A stretch of DNA of 64,000 nucleotides. Origin: Saprospiraceae bacterium. GTDB taxonomy: Bacteria; Bacteroidota; Bacteroidia; Chitinophagales; Saprospiraceae. A model generated the notes under the pieces. That model saw only the letters and a list, made by a program, of their open reading frames with translations. It searched no databases and had not been told where the DNA came from. Where the stretch lies: positions 496,001 through 560,000 of the forward strand of contig JADKEB010000031.1 in assembly GCA_016718205.1 (NCBI GenBank). The letters are read 5' to 3'. Position numbers and translations under genes: made by a program. Positions 49,871 to 59,290 of the stretch are shown here, piece after piece (the stretch's first letter is position 1; the number at the start of each line of letters is the position of its first letter).

Positions 49871-52552
49871 AATAGAGTTTATTAAAGCCAATAGTCTGCC
49901 TAAAGTTTTTTCTGAATCTAAAGAATTTTGATCTTTTATCATTCTCCATTCCTTGAGGTATTTGATATGAAGTTGGTGTAAAATTTTTAATTTTTGATCA
50001 CGCCATTTGAGATTATCGTATTGGTCTTCTCGTCTGTTTTGAGCCGAATCATCAAATAATTCTTCAATTAAAGTCATGCCATTATTATAGTCAGATAGGA
50101 TTATTTTCATAAACATATCCCTATGTTCTAAGTTACTTTCTAATTCTGCATACAAATTCATTATTTCCAAATTGGAAAGGATAAGATTGGTTTCTGTCTG
50201 AATCATCAGAAATCTGAAAAAAGGCCAGTCATTAATAGCTTGTTTCAGGGCAATGAACTCTTTTGGTTTTTCCTGTTTCAAATTTTTAAGGGCTTCACCT
50301 AATCCAAACCAACCAGTGATAGTAAGCCTTGAAAGATTCCAGCTGAATACCCAAGGAATTGCTCTTAAATCATTTAAAGATCTTTTTCCGGTTCTTCTCG
50401 CTGGCCTGGAGCCAATTTTACTTCTTTCCAATACATCTATACAAGTAACATTGCTGTAAAAATGTATAAACTCCGGAATCTCTATCAAACTTCTGTAATG
50501 TTCAAATGACTTTTCGGCCAGAAATCCCATAGTGTCGTATGGAAAATTAATTTTACCAGAACCTATTTTATTAAACATTGTCTGACGGGCTACTCCGGAA
50601 GCAATTGTGTTTAAATTGTATGTTGCTGTAAGCGGATTGCCAAATTGTTGCGCCACAGTTTCACCCTGAACAGTGATTTTTATATGACTATTCAAAGTAT
50701 TTATTGGCATACTTTCCAAAAAACGGTGATATTTTCCACCACCTCTGCTGATCGTGCCGCCTGTACCGTGAAAAAAGAAAACATCAGTTTTATGTTTTCT
50801 ACCGATTTCAGAAAGCATAATCTCAGCAGTATGCAGATTCCATTTGCTGGCTATGGTTCCGCCATCTTTATTACTGTCACTGTAACCCAACATCACTTCC
50901 TGTCTGTGTGACAATCTTTTTGCTCTTTGAAGCGTAATGGAATGACTCAGAAATTGATCTAAAATATCAGGTCCGCTCTGAAGATCATGAATAGTTTCCA
51001 GCAATGGTACCACTTTAATGTCAGTATTGAGTAGTTGAGTCTCTTTCATGAAAAGGTAAACAACCAGAAGGTCACTCAGATTTCTTGTCATGCTTACTAT
51101 AAAAGATCCTATACCATCTGACCCATACAGATTGATATGATGCCTTACAACTCTGTAACAATCCAAAACATTGTCAGCTTCATCCCCATAGCTTATTGTT
51201 ATATCAGTAATCAATTCATTGTTGACCAAGGTGGTGTTTAAAAATTGCAGACGCTTATCTTCATTCCAGTTTTCAAAGTTGAAGTCTTCATATCCGCTGG
51301 TTTTCAGTATCTGCGAGATGGCTTTGTCATGAAAACTGCTGTTTTGCCTTATATCCAGTTTTGCTAAATGAAATCCGAAACACTTCACCGTTCTTTCTAC
51401 CGGAAAAAGTAAATCCTGAGCTATTCCACTTAAACCATTCTCAATGAGTATATATCTCAAGAATTTAAGATCTTCCTGCAGGGCATAACTTGACTTATAG
51501 CGTGTTTTTGAGTCAGTAACATTTTCAGTGATGGTATTCTCCAATTTTGTTGCCAATAACCCTACATATTGTCTCCATGGCTCATAGAGATTCCTTTTCA
51601 CCACCTTCGTACCCAGTACTCCCAATACAGAAACATGATTGGTGATGGCTTCCTGCAATGCAAATGGTACAGGATTGCTGATGCCTGAAATGGTAAGTTT
51701 TGCTGCCAGGTTTACTAATTGTTGATGAATGATTTTTAACGCCTCCTGACGATGCAAGATAAGCGTTTCCTGTGTGATAGCAGGAGTGACAAAGGGGTGA
51801 CCGTCCCGATCCCCACCAACCCAACTGCCAAAATGAATGTTCGGAAATAAATCAGGGTTACTAACTATTAATGCATTGAATCCCATTCCTTTCCAAGAAC
51901 TCTTTAACTGTATGTCACTTTTTTCAACAACAGAAGGAAATACCTTACTCAAATAATGAACGATATTTGTTCTTTCATCAGTTATATTTGGTTTTTCAAG
52001 ATGAATTTCTCCTGTTCTCCACCATCTCTCTAATAAGGAAATTATTTTTTCAGTATTGGCCATTTGTTCCATCTTACTGAGTGAAGTATTCTCTCTCTGC
52101 ACCAGCAATAGATACAAATCTCTGTGAATTTCTATGACGGTCACTCTTTTTGATTCAGTAGGATGTGCTGTAAGTACTGGCATGATGTCGACTGATGATA
52201 TGGTTTGAAACATTTCGTCTTCAGTCATTCCAAGGTCTTTCCACATTTGAAGGGTTTCTGCCCAGGAACCTCTGATAGAAGAAATGTTTTCTTCATTTTC
52301 CATTTTCCTACGGTACTGCGTTGCTGCATTCTCTTCAACCATTGTCATCAATTGAAAATATATGCTCAATGACTGAATGATTTTTTCACTCGTTATAGAT
52401 GAACTTTCCAAATCCAATAAAAACTGAGCATCATTTTCTATCAATTGCAGTACTTCATATTCATTTATTCGTTTTAACATCTCTTGATAACAGTGTAAAA
52501 TAAATTTCCTGTCATCTGTAATTTTTTTAAAAGAGTTATTCCTGCTTTCCAT
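49844..52552 (-). CDS. ppc: Phosphoenolpyruvate carboxylase
   Basis: 902 residues, normal PEPC length. 'LTAHPTESKRV' contains the catalytic His H130. Others are 'SWVGGDRDGHPFVT', 'FHLAKLDIRQNS', 'VMLGYSDSNKDGGTIASKWNL' (bicarbonate/PEP site), 'FFHGTGGTISRGGGKYH' (mobile loop) and the universal C-terminal 'LKNTG'. It makes oxaloacetate from PEP and bicarbonate to refill the TCA cycle; icd lies in the same window. The 277-bp upstream gap (52553-52829) has no clear gene. Confidence 0.96.
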   Translation of the reverse strand: MESRNNSFKKITDDRKFILHCYQEMLKRINEYEVLQLIENDAQFLLDLESSSITSEKIIQSLSIYFQLMTMVEENAATQYRRKMENEENISSIRGSWAETLQMWKDLGMTEDEMFQTISSVDIMPVLTAHPTESKRVTVIEIHRDLYLLLVQRENTSLSKMEQMANTEKIISLLERWWRTGEIHLEKPNITDERTNIVHYLSKVFPSVVEKSDIQLKSSWKGMGFNALIVSNPDLFPNIHFGSWVGGDRDGHPFVTPAITQETLILHRQEALKIIHQQLVNLAAKLTISGISNPVPFALQEAITNHVSVLGVLGTKVVKRNLYEPWRQYVGLLATKLENTITENVTDSKTRYKSSYALQEDLKFLRYILIENGLSGIAQDLLFPVERTVKCFGFHLAKLDIRQNSSFHDKAISQILKTSGYEDFNFENWNEDKRLQFLNTTLVNNELITDITISYGDEADNVLDCYRVVRHHINLYGSDGIGSFIVSMTRNLSDLLVVYLFMKETQLLNTDIKVVPLLETIHDLQSGPDILDQFLSHSITLQRAKRLSHRQEVMLGYSDSNKDGGTIASKWNLHTAEIMLSEIGRKHKTDVFFFHGTGGTISRGGGKYHRFLESMPINTLNSHIKITVQGETVAQQFGNPLTATYNLNTIASGVARQTMFNKIGSGKINFPYDTMGFLAEKSFEHYRSLIEIPEFIHFYSNVTCIDVLERSKIGSRPARRTGKRSLNDLRAIPWVFSWNLSRLTITGWFGLGEALKNLKQEKPKEFIALKQAINDWPFFRFLMIQTETNLILSNLEIMNLYAELESNLEHRDMFMKIILSDYNNGMTLIEELFDDSAQNRREDQYDNLKWRDQKLKILHQLHIKYLKEWRMIKDQNSLDSEKTLGRLLALINSISSGLKNTG

Positions 52553-52829
52553 ACCAATTATCTTTACTACAATTTTTGGATTACCAATGAATTATGGGAT
52601 CAAAATGGCTTAGGATTTCCCTATTCCATCCATTTATCCACTTGATTATTCATTCGTTTTTTTATTCTTAATGTTCTACTATTTTTCACTCTTACTATGT
52701 CTCTGTCCAAGATTCAAATTATAAACAGTAGCAAAATTATGTCCTAAATATATATTATTGAAACATTCCCTTCAAATTTAATAACTTTCCAATAATTGGA
52801 TTATTGACATCAGGGATATGAACTATTGT

Positions 52830-53543
52830 TCAAAAGTATTTTAAAAATATAATTTCTTTTTCTGTCAATGTCCTTGACCATCCGCGTTTTAAATCCTTTT
52901 TAGTCATTCCCTTTACGAAGGTCCTGTCACATTTGACAATATTTAGTCCAAGATCGGAAAATAAAGCTCTCAAACGGTCTTCGCTTCCTCCTGACATTTT
53001 TACTCCAAGAATATTTTTTTCCATGTCAGGTATATGTGCTAACCCTTTGATAAATGGAGCGTTTTCATGATTTTGTGTCAACCGAGTTATTTCTTCATTA
53101 TCTACGGGATCTGCTGTGTGGATTTCAAAAACGGAGTCATATTTTAAATCAACTGAAGCACATTTTCTGAGCAGATCGTCATCATCAGTGAGAATAGTCA
53201 AGCCACAAGCCTCGGCCGATATCGGAAATAGCTGTTTTAAAGATGCTGTAGTTTTGTTTTTTATCAAGCTACTTATTGTAACTCTTTTTGTTTCATCAAG
53301 GATTTCTTCTACATTTTTCGGTTTATTGAGCAGCAGATAAGTATAAAGCTTCTTTGGAGTGATGAGTTTACCTTTATAGGATACGACATCATTATTTTTT
53401 ACTTCATAAAAAGGTTCGTAACATATTGATTCATTAATAGTTACGAGACCTTTCTTAATAAGATCCACTGCTTCTTTTCGGGTACAAATACCCGATGAAG
53501 CGATATACTTATTCAGCCTAATTATCTCTGTCTTATTTTCCAC
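52830..53543 (-). CDS. RsuA/RluB-like pseudouridine synthase lacking the catalytic motif
   Basis: 237 residues. An S4 RNA-binding domain at the N-terminus (about 8-55, 'IRLNKYIASSGICTRKEAVDLIKKGLVTIN'), 'TYLLLNKPKNV' of the RsuA family, and a C-terminal 'LTEKEI'. The GRLDxxTxG motif, which holds the catalytic Asp, is missing: the sequence reads 'LFPISAEACGLTILTDDDDL', three residues shorter there. The later RNRxxR element is 'SEDRLRALF'. It should still bind RNA but probably cannot make pseudouridine. It lies 18 bp downstream of dnaB on the same strand, so the two may be co-transcribed. Confidence 0.82.
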   Translation of the reverse strand: MENKTEIIRLNKYIASSGICTRKEAVDLIKKGLVTINESICYEPFYEVKNNDVVSYKGKLITPKKLYTYLLLNKPKNVEEILDETKRVTISSLIKNKTTASLKQLFPISAEACGLTILTDDDDLLRKCASVDLKYDSVFEIHTADPVDNEEITRLTQNHENAPFIKGLAHIPDMEKNILGVKMSGGSEDRLRALFSDLGLNIVKCDRTFVKGMTKKDLKRGWSRTLTEKEIIFLKYF

Positions 53544-53561
53544 TATATAAAAGGAATTCTA

Positions 53562-55115
53562 TCAAAACGGAATATCTAGTTCATCATTTCCACTTCCCGT
53601 AGGCGGCACATCTTCACTTTCCATATTCATTTTGGAAGGTCTTGTGATGATGCCTCCACTGCCAAAAGGATTTACATTGAAGACGTCATTCAGATCATTT
53701 GAAAATCCTGCTGATCCCGGGTCTTCAAACTTCACAAAGTGAGGCACAAATCTCAAATTTACAGTTCCCAATCCACCATTACGATGTTTTGCGATAATGA
53801 TTTCTGAAAGGTCGGATGGTGTATCAAGGTCTCCTTCACCTACTCCATAGTATCCAGGCCTGTAGATAAATGACACTATATCAGCATCTTGTTCTATTGC
53901 ACCGGACTCCCTAAGGTCGGAAAGCTGAGGTCTCTTCTCTCCGCCCCTGCTTTCTACAGCTCTTGATAACTGTGAAAGTGCAATAACAGGTACATGCAAT
54001 TCTTTAGCAAGACCTTTTAGAGCTCTGGATATAGAAGAAATCTCTTGTTCACGGTTGCCACGCTTATCATTCGGGGCACCAGCCATCAACTGAAGGTAGT
54101 CGATCACTATCATGCTGATGTCATGATTCTGCTTCAACCTACGGCATTTGGCCCGCAATTCAAAAATATTAAGTCCCGGAGTATCGTCAATAAAAATAGG
54201 TAATGTGGAAAGTTTATCTACAGCCGCATGAAGCTTACGCCACTCATATTCTTCCAGCTGTCCGTTTCGCAATTTTGAAGAATTGATTTCTGCTTCCATC
54301 GAAATAAGACGTTGCACCAATTGTACATTGGCCATTTCCAGAGAGAAAAAAGCAACCCCTTTTCCTGACTCAGCGGCATTTTTTGTCAGTGAAAGTGTAA
54401 ATGCTGTTTTACCCATACCAGGTCGGGCAGCCATAATGATAAGGTCAGAAGATTGCCAACCGTTGGTCATTTTATCCAGTTCGAGAAATCCTGTGGTAAC
54501 ACCCGTTGTTTCAGATCCTTTTTGGCTCACAGCCTCTATTTCTTTTTGAGCTTTCAGTGCCAGGGTAGCCAGAGACTCATATCCTGTATTGAGGTTCTGA
54601 TCTGTGATTTCATATAAGCCCCTTTCGGCTTCATCAAGCAATTCGAGTACATCCTTTGTATCTTCAAAAGAGTCGTGAATCACCTGAGTACTTACTCTTA
54701 TGAGCTCTCGCTGTATAAATTTCTGAGCGATGATTCTGGCGTGAAATTCGATGTTGGCTGCAGATCCAACCTTATTCGTCAGTTCCATCAGGTAGTTGAT
54801 GCCACCAACTGTGTCCAGCTGAGCGGATTTTTTTAAGGCTTCATGCACTGTTAATAAGTCTATAGGCTGAGACTTACCAAACAAATCAGACATCACTCCA
54901 AAAATCAATTGATTTTTGTCAAGGTAGAAGCTTTCTTTGCGCAGTATCTCGATGATAGACGGAAAACCATCTTTGTCTATCATGATCGCTCCCAGGACTG
55001 CCTCTTCCAAGGGAATGGCCTGAGGCTGGACTCTCCCGTAAATCAATTCCGAGTCGGATTTTGATGGAGTAAGCCTGCCTGATATTGCCTTGAGCGTATT
55101 CTGAAATTCTGCCAT
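53562..55115 (-). CDS. dnaB: Replicative DNA helicase
   Basis: 517 residues. The N-terminal DnaB domain (about 30-135, 'PQAIPLEEAVLGAIMIDKDGFPSIIEILRKESFYLD') is followed by the RecA-like helicase domain. Walker A is 'ARPGMGKTAF' with K236, then 'FFSLEMANVQLVQRL', Walker B 'MIVIDYLQLM', and 'SQLSRAVESRGGEKRPQLSDLRESGAIEQDADIV'. It unwinds DNA at the replication fork. No intein is seen. DnaA-box-like sites lie just upstream. Confidence 0.97.
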   Translation of the reverse strand: MAEFQNTLKAISGRLTPSKSDSELIYGRVQPQAIPLEEAVLGAIMIDKDGFPSIIEILRKESFYLDKNQLIFGVMSDLFGKSQPIDLLTVHEALKKSAQLDTVGGINYLMELTNKVGSAANIEFHARIIAQKFIQRELIRVSTQVIHDSFEDTKDVLELLDEAERGLYEITDQNLNTGYESLATLALKAQKEIEAVSQKGSETTGVTTGFLELDKMTNGWQSSDLIIMAARPGMGKTAFTLSLTKNAAESGKGVAFFSLEMANVQLVQRLISMEAEINSSKLRNGQLEEYEWRKLHAAVDKLSTLPIFIDDTPGLNIFELRAKCRRLKQNHDISMIVIDYLQLMAGAPNDKRGNREQEISSISRALKGLAKELHVPVIALSQLSRAVESRGGEKRPQLSDLRESGAIEQDADIVSFIYRPGYYGVGEGDLDTPSDLSEIIIAKHRNGGLGTVNLRFVPHFVKFEDPGSAGFSNDLNDVFNVNPFGSGGIITRPSKMNMESEDVPPTGSGNDELDIPF

Positions 55116-55201
55116 TATACCTGAAAAATCGTATGATAAATATTTGTAATGACAAAGGTAAGATAACTTTCAAATATAAGAATTATGCAATTTGTTAACA
55201 A

Positions 55202-55489
55202 TGTGGAAAAAATGTGTATTACTGTCAGTTGATGTGGATAACTAATATTTGATGCTACAATGAAAAGTCCAAAATTCACACAATTTTGGATTATTAACTC
55301 AAAATTGGGTGACCTTCAGATATGGCTCTTTTTTATAATACATTGAAATAAGCTATAATTCAGAAACCATTCTCGTAATATTAATAAATTATATAATATA
55401 TAAGAAAAATAAGCCAATTTAAATGATATTTATTTTTAAAAGCATTTTGAAATTTAACATCAAAAAAATCGGGTTTATTTTGTGGATAT
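55202..55489. promoter_or_regulatory. Three DnaA-box-like 9-mers in a very AT-rich gap upstream of dnaB
   Basis: TGTGGAAAA (55202-55210), TGTGGATAA (55233-55241, a perfect DnaA box in this orientation) and TGTGGATAT (55481-55489), all in the same orientation. They lie in the 487-bp gap 55116-55602, with a long A/T-only stretch around 55376-55440. This could be a DnaA-regulated promoter or part of an origin. Nothing else is recognisable in the gap. Confidence 0.4.
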
Positions 55490-55602
55490 TTCTTTTATAT
55501 TTAATTTTTTGCAATATGATGGATTTGGATTTCTGATTTTATTTATGTAAGAATATGTTTATGCTTCCCAATTTAACTCTACATTAAAAATTAAATTTTC
55601 CT

Positions 55603-57390
55603 TTATTTTGGCAAAGTATTAAACCACCTTTTTACCATGTCGGTAAATAAGGTTGTTCTGGTATTTTTTTGATTTGCACCCGATATTTCATTAGAATTCA
55701 TTGCAAAGCAAGCTGAAGAATTATCAGTATTCCAATAGGCAAATCGATTTTCATCAATACAAAACATATTTCTGCCAAAAATATACTTATCCGTGCTAAA
55801 CCCAAGGTTTTTTGCCATAGTATATGGAATGTCATAATGATTGCAGGGGGATGAAATGGAGTCCGGCAGCGTTTTCAGATTTTGTCCCGGATCATAAATG
55901 ATGAGTGGTATTCTAAATCTTTTGTGGTCATCCATGCCTGCATAGCCGGAATGAGTACTTCCATGATCAGAAGTCAGGATAAATACAGTATTGGTAAACC
56001 AGAGTTGACTTTTTATAGCATTAAAATACAGACTCAAGGCATAATCACTATATCTGACTGAAGCCATATACTTCCCGGGAATATCCGATCTCGCAGAAAA
56101 TTCGTTTGTGATAGGGATGTCAAATGGAGCATGAGAACTCATCAGTAAAACAGTAGAAAAAAATGGTTGAGATTCAACATTGGACAAATCAATCGCCTTT
56201 TGAATCATTATATGGTCTGGAACGCCCCAGTCAGTGATATCAGAGGCACTATCAAAAGATCGATCTCTGATGATGGTGTCAAATCCTGATAAAGTCAGAT
56301 AATTGTACAAATTTGAAAAATTTAAGTCACCTCCATATACAAAAGATGTTTTATAACCTGCCTTTTTGAAATCTTTGACTATACTCGGATATCTGATCAC
56401 TTTATCAAGATGATTTGGCATGTTCAGACCTGAGATAGAAGGTATTCCTGACAATATACTCATCAATCCCTGGTCTGTCCTGAAGCCGGTACTAAACGCA
56501 TTATAAAATCTGATACTATTTTCACATAAGGAATCAAAGTAAGGGGTGATATTTTCTTTTCCGCCTAAATATTTTACCATATCTGCAGACCAACCTTCAG
56601 CAATTATGAAAACAATATTTTTATTTAATAATGGTAAAGAATCAGTGTACTTATGACAATCAGGACTTCTGTACGTTTTCATGAAGGAATCAATCTCATC
56701 TTCAGAATGCACGAATTTCATTTCTGTTTGGTGGGTTACGCTATATAGTAAATACCAGACTTTATTGACAGCTGCAAAGTTGCTTTTCATATCTTTGGCA
56801 TAATAGGCATCTGATGGTTTGATAGGTAATTTTTGCCACCCACCTCTGACTCCCAAAAATAATAAGGGTCCTGTCAATATGATGAAAATGATAGACTGCA
56901 CATAGTAAGACCTCACTGGCTGCCACTGTTCAAACTGATGCCTCAGCCTCTGGAGACCTAAAAACAATATCAGCAAACTGACGACAATCACAGTCCATGA
57001 AATAAAATCCCGGGATGATGCCCATGCTTCTGTCGGGTTGCCCAGATAGCTGATGGCTCTTGCATCCAGAGATGTCCCCCATTCCGGAAAGATCAGTATC
57101 GAACTGAATTCTACCACAGATATCAATATCCAAACTATCACTGTGACCCACTTACAAATCCAAAGCACCCAGTTTTTTCCTGTGATGAGATACAATACCC
57201 ACGGGATAAATGATACCAGCATGGCTCCACATGCCATGGAAAGGTCCAATCTGAACCCATGAAACAAGGGAAGTATCTTATCCTGTACATCATTGTGATA
57301 CAAAAAAAGAAATCTCCAGAGATTGAGCCCGACCAGATAAAAAAAGATCAGTTTAATAGGAAAATAGAGTGCGGTGTATCTTTGAGACAT
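55603..57390 (-). CDS. LTA-synthase-like sulfatase-fold membrane protein
   Basis: 595 residues. Five N-terminal membrane helices (to about 195), then an extracytoplasmic alkaline-phosphatase/sulfatase domain. The start 'NIVFIIAEGWSADMVKYLGG' replaces the usual metal-site VxxExxS. The nucleophile Thr is likely in 'FYNAFSTGFRTDQGLMSILSG', followed by 'FVYGGDLNFSN', 'MSSHAPFDIP' and 'LTSDHGSTHSG' (metal DHG). This is the architecture of LtaS/OpgB/EptA-type phosphoglycerol or phosphoethanolamine transferases. In a Gram-negative it probably modifies periplasmic glycans or lipid A; the substrate is unknown. Confidence 0.88.
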   Translation of the reverse strand: MSQRYTALYFPIKLIFFYLVGLNLWRFLFLYHNDVQDKILPLFHGFRLDLSMACGAMLVSFIPWVLYLITGKNWVLWICKWVTVIVWILISVVEFSSILIFPEWGTSLDARAISYLGNPTEAWASSRDFISWTVIVVSLLILFLGLQRLRHQFEQWQPVRSYYVQSIIFIILTGPLLFLGVRGGWQKLPIKPSDAYYAKDMKSNFAAVNKVWYLLYSVTHQTEMKFVHSEDEIDSFMKTYRSPDCHKYTDSLPLLNKNIVFIIAEGWSADMVKYLGGKENITPYFDSLCENSIRFYNAFSTGFRTDQGLMSILSGIPSISGLNMPNHLDKVIRYPSIVKDFKKAGYKTSFVYGGDLNFSNLYNYLTLSGFDTIIRDRSFDSASDITDWGVPDHIMIQKAIDLSNVESQPFFSTVLLMSSHAPFDIPITNEFSARSDIPGKYMASVRYSDYALSLYFNAIKSQLWFTNTVFILTSDHGSTHSGYAGMDDHKRFRIPLIIYDPGQNLKTLPDSISSPCNHYDIPYTMAKNLGFSTDKYIFGRNMFCIDENRFAYWNTDNSSACFAMNSNEISGANQKNTRTTLFTDMVKRWFNTLPK

Positions 57391-57440
57391 TGTTTAAAGG
57401 CTGATTCTATAATTTATTCCTCTAAATTTACCCACCCCAG

Positions 57441-57460
57441 CCCTCCCTTAAAATGGAGGG
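57441..57460. repeat. GC-rich hairpin in the dnaB/pyrC intergenic region
   Basis: CCCTCC (57441-57446) and GGAGGG (57455-57460) form a short hairpin within 'CCCACCCCAGCCCTCCC', unlike the surrounding AT-rich DNA. Similar C-rich tracts are dispersed in some Bacteroidetes genomes, from memory. The remaining 57391-57790 holds no convincing gene; it includes a solo repeat end at 57716-57729. Confidence 0.4.
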
Positions 57461-57715
57461 AGTGCACTCGTTCTTTGATTTTTATTACTTTCATCATTAT
57501 TGTCAGAAATTTTTCCGCCTGTTTATTCAATCGTTTTTTTATGGTACTTAATTTATGGAGTATTTTAATGGCTACAAAAAAAGAGTTTTATGAATTGCTC
57601 CTTTCACCTAAATGGTGATTTTTTAAAATCAATGACTTCAGTTAAGACAGTTTTGGATGTTTTTTATCCCACGTGATTTCATACTCTTAAAAGGGAAAGT
57701 ACCACAAGCTGAAAA

Positions 57716-57729
57716 TTTAAACATACTCT
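57716..57729. repeat. Solo terminal repeat of the MITE-like family
   Basis: TTTAAACATACTCT is identical to the right end of the repeat at 19848. No matching left end was found upstream; a second CATACTCTT copy lies 36 bp before it. It is probably a decayed copy. Confidence 0.5.
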
Positions 57730-57753
57730 AAAGAAGAATGTGATACTAATTCA

Positions 57754-57761
57754 TAATTTTG
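57754..57761 (+). promoter_or_regulatory. Candidate -7 box for pyrC
   Basis: TAATTTTG matches TAnnTTTG and ends 29 bp before the pyrC ATG. No -33 element is clear; the region just upstream is the solo repeat end, which may supply part of the promoter. Confidence 0.4.
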
Positions 57762-57790
57762 CGACACAAAGATAACTAAATTTACAAGAG

Positions 57791-59137
57791 ATGCAAAATC
57801 AGAAAAAATTAATCAAAGGTGCACTGGTCATCAATGAGGGTGAGGCTGGTTATAAAGATGTACTTATTGTCAATGAAAGAATTGAAAACATTGCGCCCGT
57901 CATTGGCATAAAGAGTAATTATGAAGAAATAGACGCATCAGGGTTATGGTTGATTCCTGGTATCATTGATGATCAGGTGCACTTCAGGGAGCCGGGTCTT
58001 ACCCACAAAGCGAACATAGCTTCAGAATCGAAGGCTGCCGTAGCTGGAGGCACAACTACATTTATGGAAATGCCAAATACAAAACCTGAATGTCTTACTC
58101 AAGAGTTACTTTCTGCAAAATATGAAATTGGAAGGACAAGTTCATATGCCAATTATTCCTTTTTTATGGGTGTCTCTAATGAAAACTATGAGGAAGTTTT
58201 GAAGACCGACCCTAAGAATGTATGTGGTGTTAAGATTTTCATGGGCTCAAGTACTGGAAACATGCTGGTAGACAACCCCGGTATCCTGGAAAAATTGTTT
58301 GAAAACGTGCCCATGCTCATTGCAACTCACTGTGAAGATGAAAATACCATAAAAACACAATATGACAGGTACAAGAATCAATACGGAGAGGATAACTTAC
58401 AACCGTATATGCATCCGCTCATCAGAAATGCAGAAGGTTGTTATTTGTCATCATCATTTGCTGTGGAACTTGCACAAAAACATGGAACCCGCCTTCATAT
58501 TCTTCATATTTCTACTGCAAAAGAGTTGGACCTATTTCGAAACGACATCCCATTATCAGCCAAAAAAATTACGTCTGAAGTATGTGTTCATCATATGTAC
58601 TTTTCCGATCAGGATTATGAACAAAAAGGCAATCTGATCAAGTGTAACCCTGCTATCAAAAAAATGACAGACAAAGATGCGCTCATGACTGCATTACTTG
58701 ATGATAGATTAGATATTATAGCTACAGACCATGCACCACACACTTGGGATGAAAAGCAACAATTGTATGCAAAGGCACCTTCAGGACTACCATTAGTCCA
58801 GCATAGCTTAAACATCATGATGGATTTTTATCACCAAGGTAAGATAAGTAAAGAAAAAATTGTCGAAAAAATGTGCCACGCTCCTGCGGAATGTTTCAAA
58901 GTGGAGGATCGGGGATATCTAAGGGAAGGAATGTACGCAGATATGGTTCTGATTGATCCCAATACCTTTTGGACCGTCAATAAAGAAAACATCCATTATA
59001 AATGTGGTTGGTCACCCATAGAGGGAAAAACATTTAAAGGGAAAGTAGCAGCTACGTATGTCAATGGAACTAAAGTATATGATGGTCATGACAGATTTAT
59101 ACCATCAATGGGCAAACGACTCACATTCCTAAGGTAA
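57791..59137 (+). CDS. pyrC: Dihydroorotase (Bacteroidetes type)
   Basis: 448 residues. PyrC closes N-carbamoyl-aspartate to dihydroorotate in pyrimidine synthesis. Most metal-site motifs are present: 'IIDDQVHFREPGLTHK' (D60, H64, R66), 'CGVKIFMGSSTGNMLVDN' with the candidate Lys, 'IATHCEDE', 'LHILHISTAKE' and 'IIATDHAPH' carrying the catalytic Asp. The first His of the DxHxH motif is Gln (Q62), which I recall as typical of Bacteroidetes enzymes of this group and not a defect of this copy. It is the likely active enzyme, while the paralogue at 277 lacks catalytic residues. Confidence 0.93.
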   Translation: MQNQKKLIKGALVINEGEAGYKDVLIVNERIENIAPVIGIKSNYEEIDASGLWLIPGIIDDQVHFREPGLTHKANIASESKAAVAGGTTTFMEMPNTKPECLTQELLSAKYEIGRTSSYANYSFFMGVSNENYEEVLKTDPKNVCGVKIFMGSSTGNMLVDNPGILEKLFENVPMLIATHCEDENTIKTQYDRYKNQYGEDNLQPYMHPLIRNAEGCYLSSSFAVELAQKHGTRLHILHISTAKELDLFRNDIPLSAKKITSEVCVHHMYFSDQDYEQKGNLIKCNPAIKKMTDKDALMTALLDDRLDIIATDHAPHTWDEKQQLYAKAPSGLPLVQHSLNIMMDFYHQGKISKEKIVEKMCHAPAECFKVEDRGYLREGMYADMVLIDPNTFWTVNKENIHYKCGWSPIEGKTFKGKVAATYVNGTKVYDGHDRFIPSMGKRLTFLR

Positions 59138-59225
59138 GATTACCCAGCAAAACATAAAATATTCGATAGTGAGTAGGAAGCAAAGGTGAAAATGATAGGA
59201 TTATGCTTTTGCAAAGTAAGAAAAT

Positions 59226-59239
59226 TTTAAACATACTTT
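59226..59239. repeat. Degenerate solo end of the MITE-like family
   Basis: TTTAAACATACTTT differs from the consensus end TTTAAACATACTCT by one base. It lies in the 153-bp gap between pyrC and the next gene, which otherwise contains nothing recognisable. Confidence 0.35.
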
Positions 59240-59290
59240 TAGTGTTATTTTGAATTCAAATTTTTAATCCTTAAATCTAAAATAATAAAA

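Noticed and set aside
52634..52642. DnaA-box-like TTATCCACT upstream of ppc
   Set aside because: Single, imperfect, and within a low-complexity ATTCATT-type stretch common in these genomes.
57259..57618. 119-codon plus-strand frame across the LTA-synthase-like gene start
   Set aside because: Begins antisense to a real gene, crosses the C-rich hairpin, and shows no recognisable domain.
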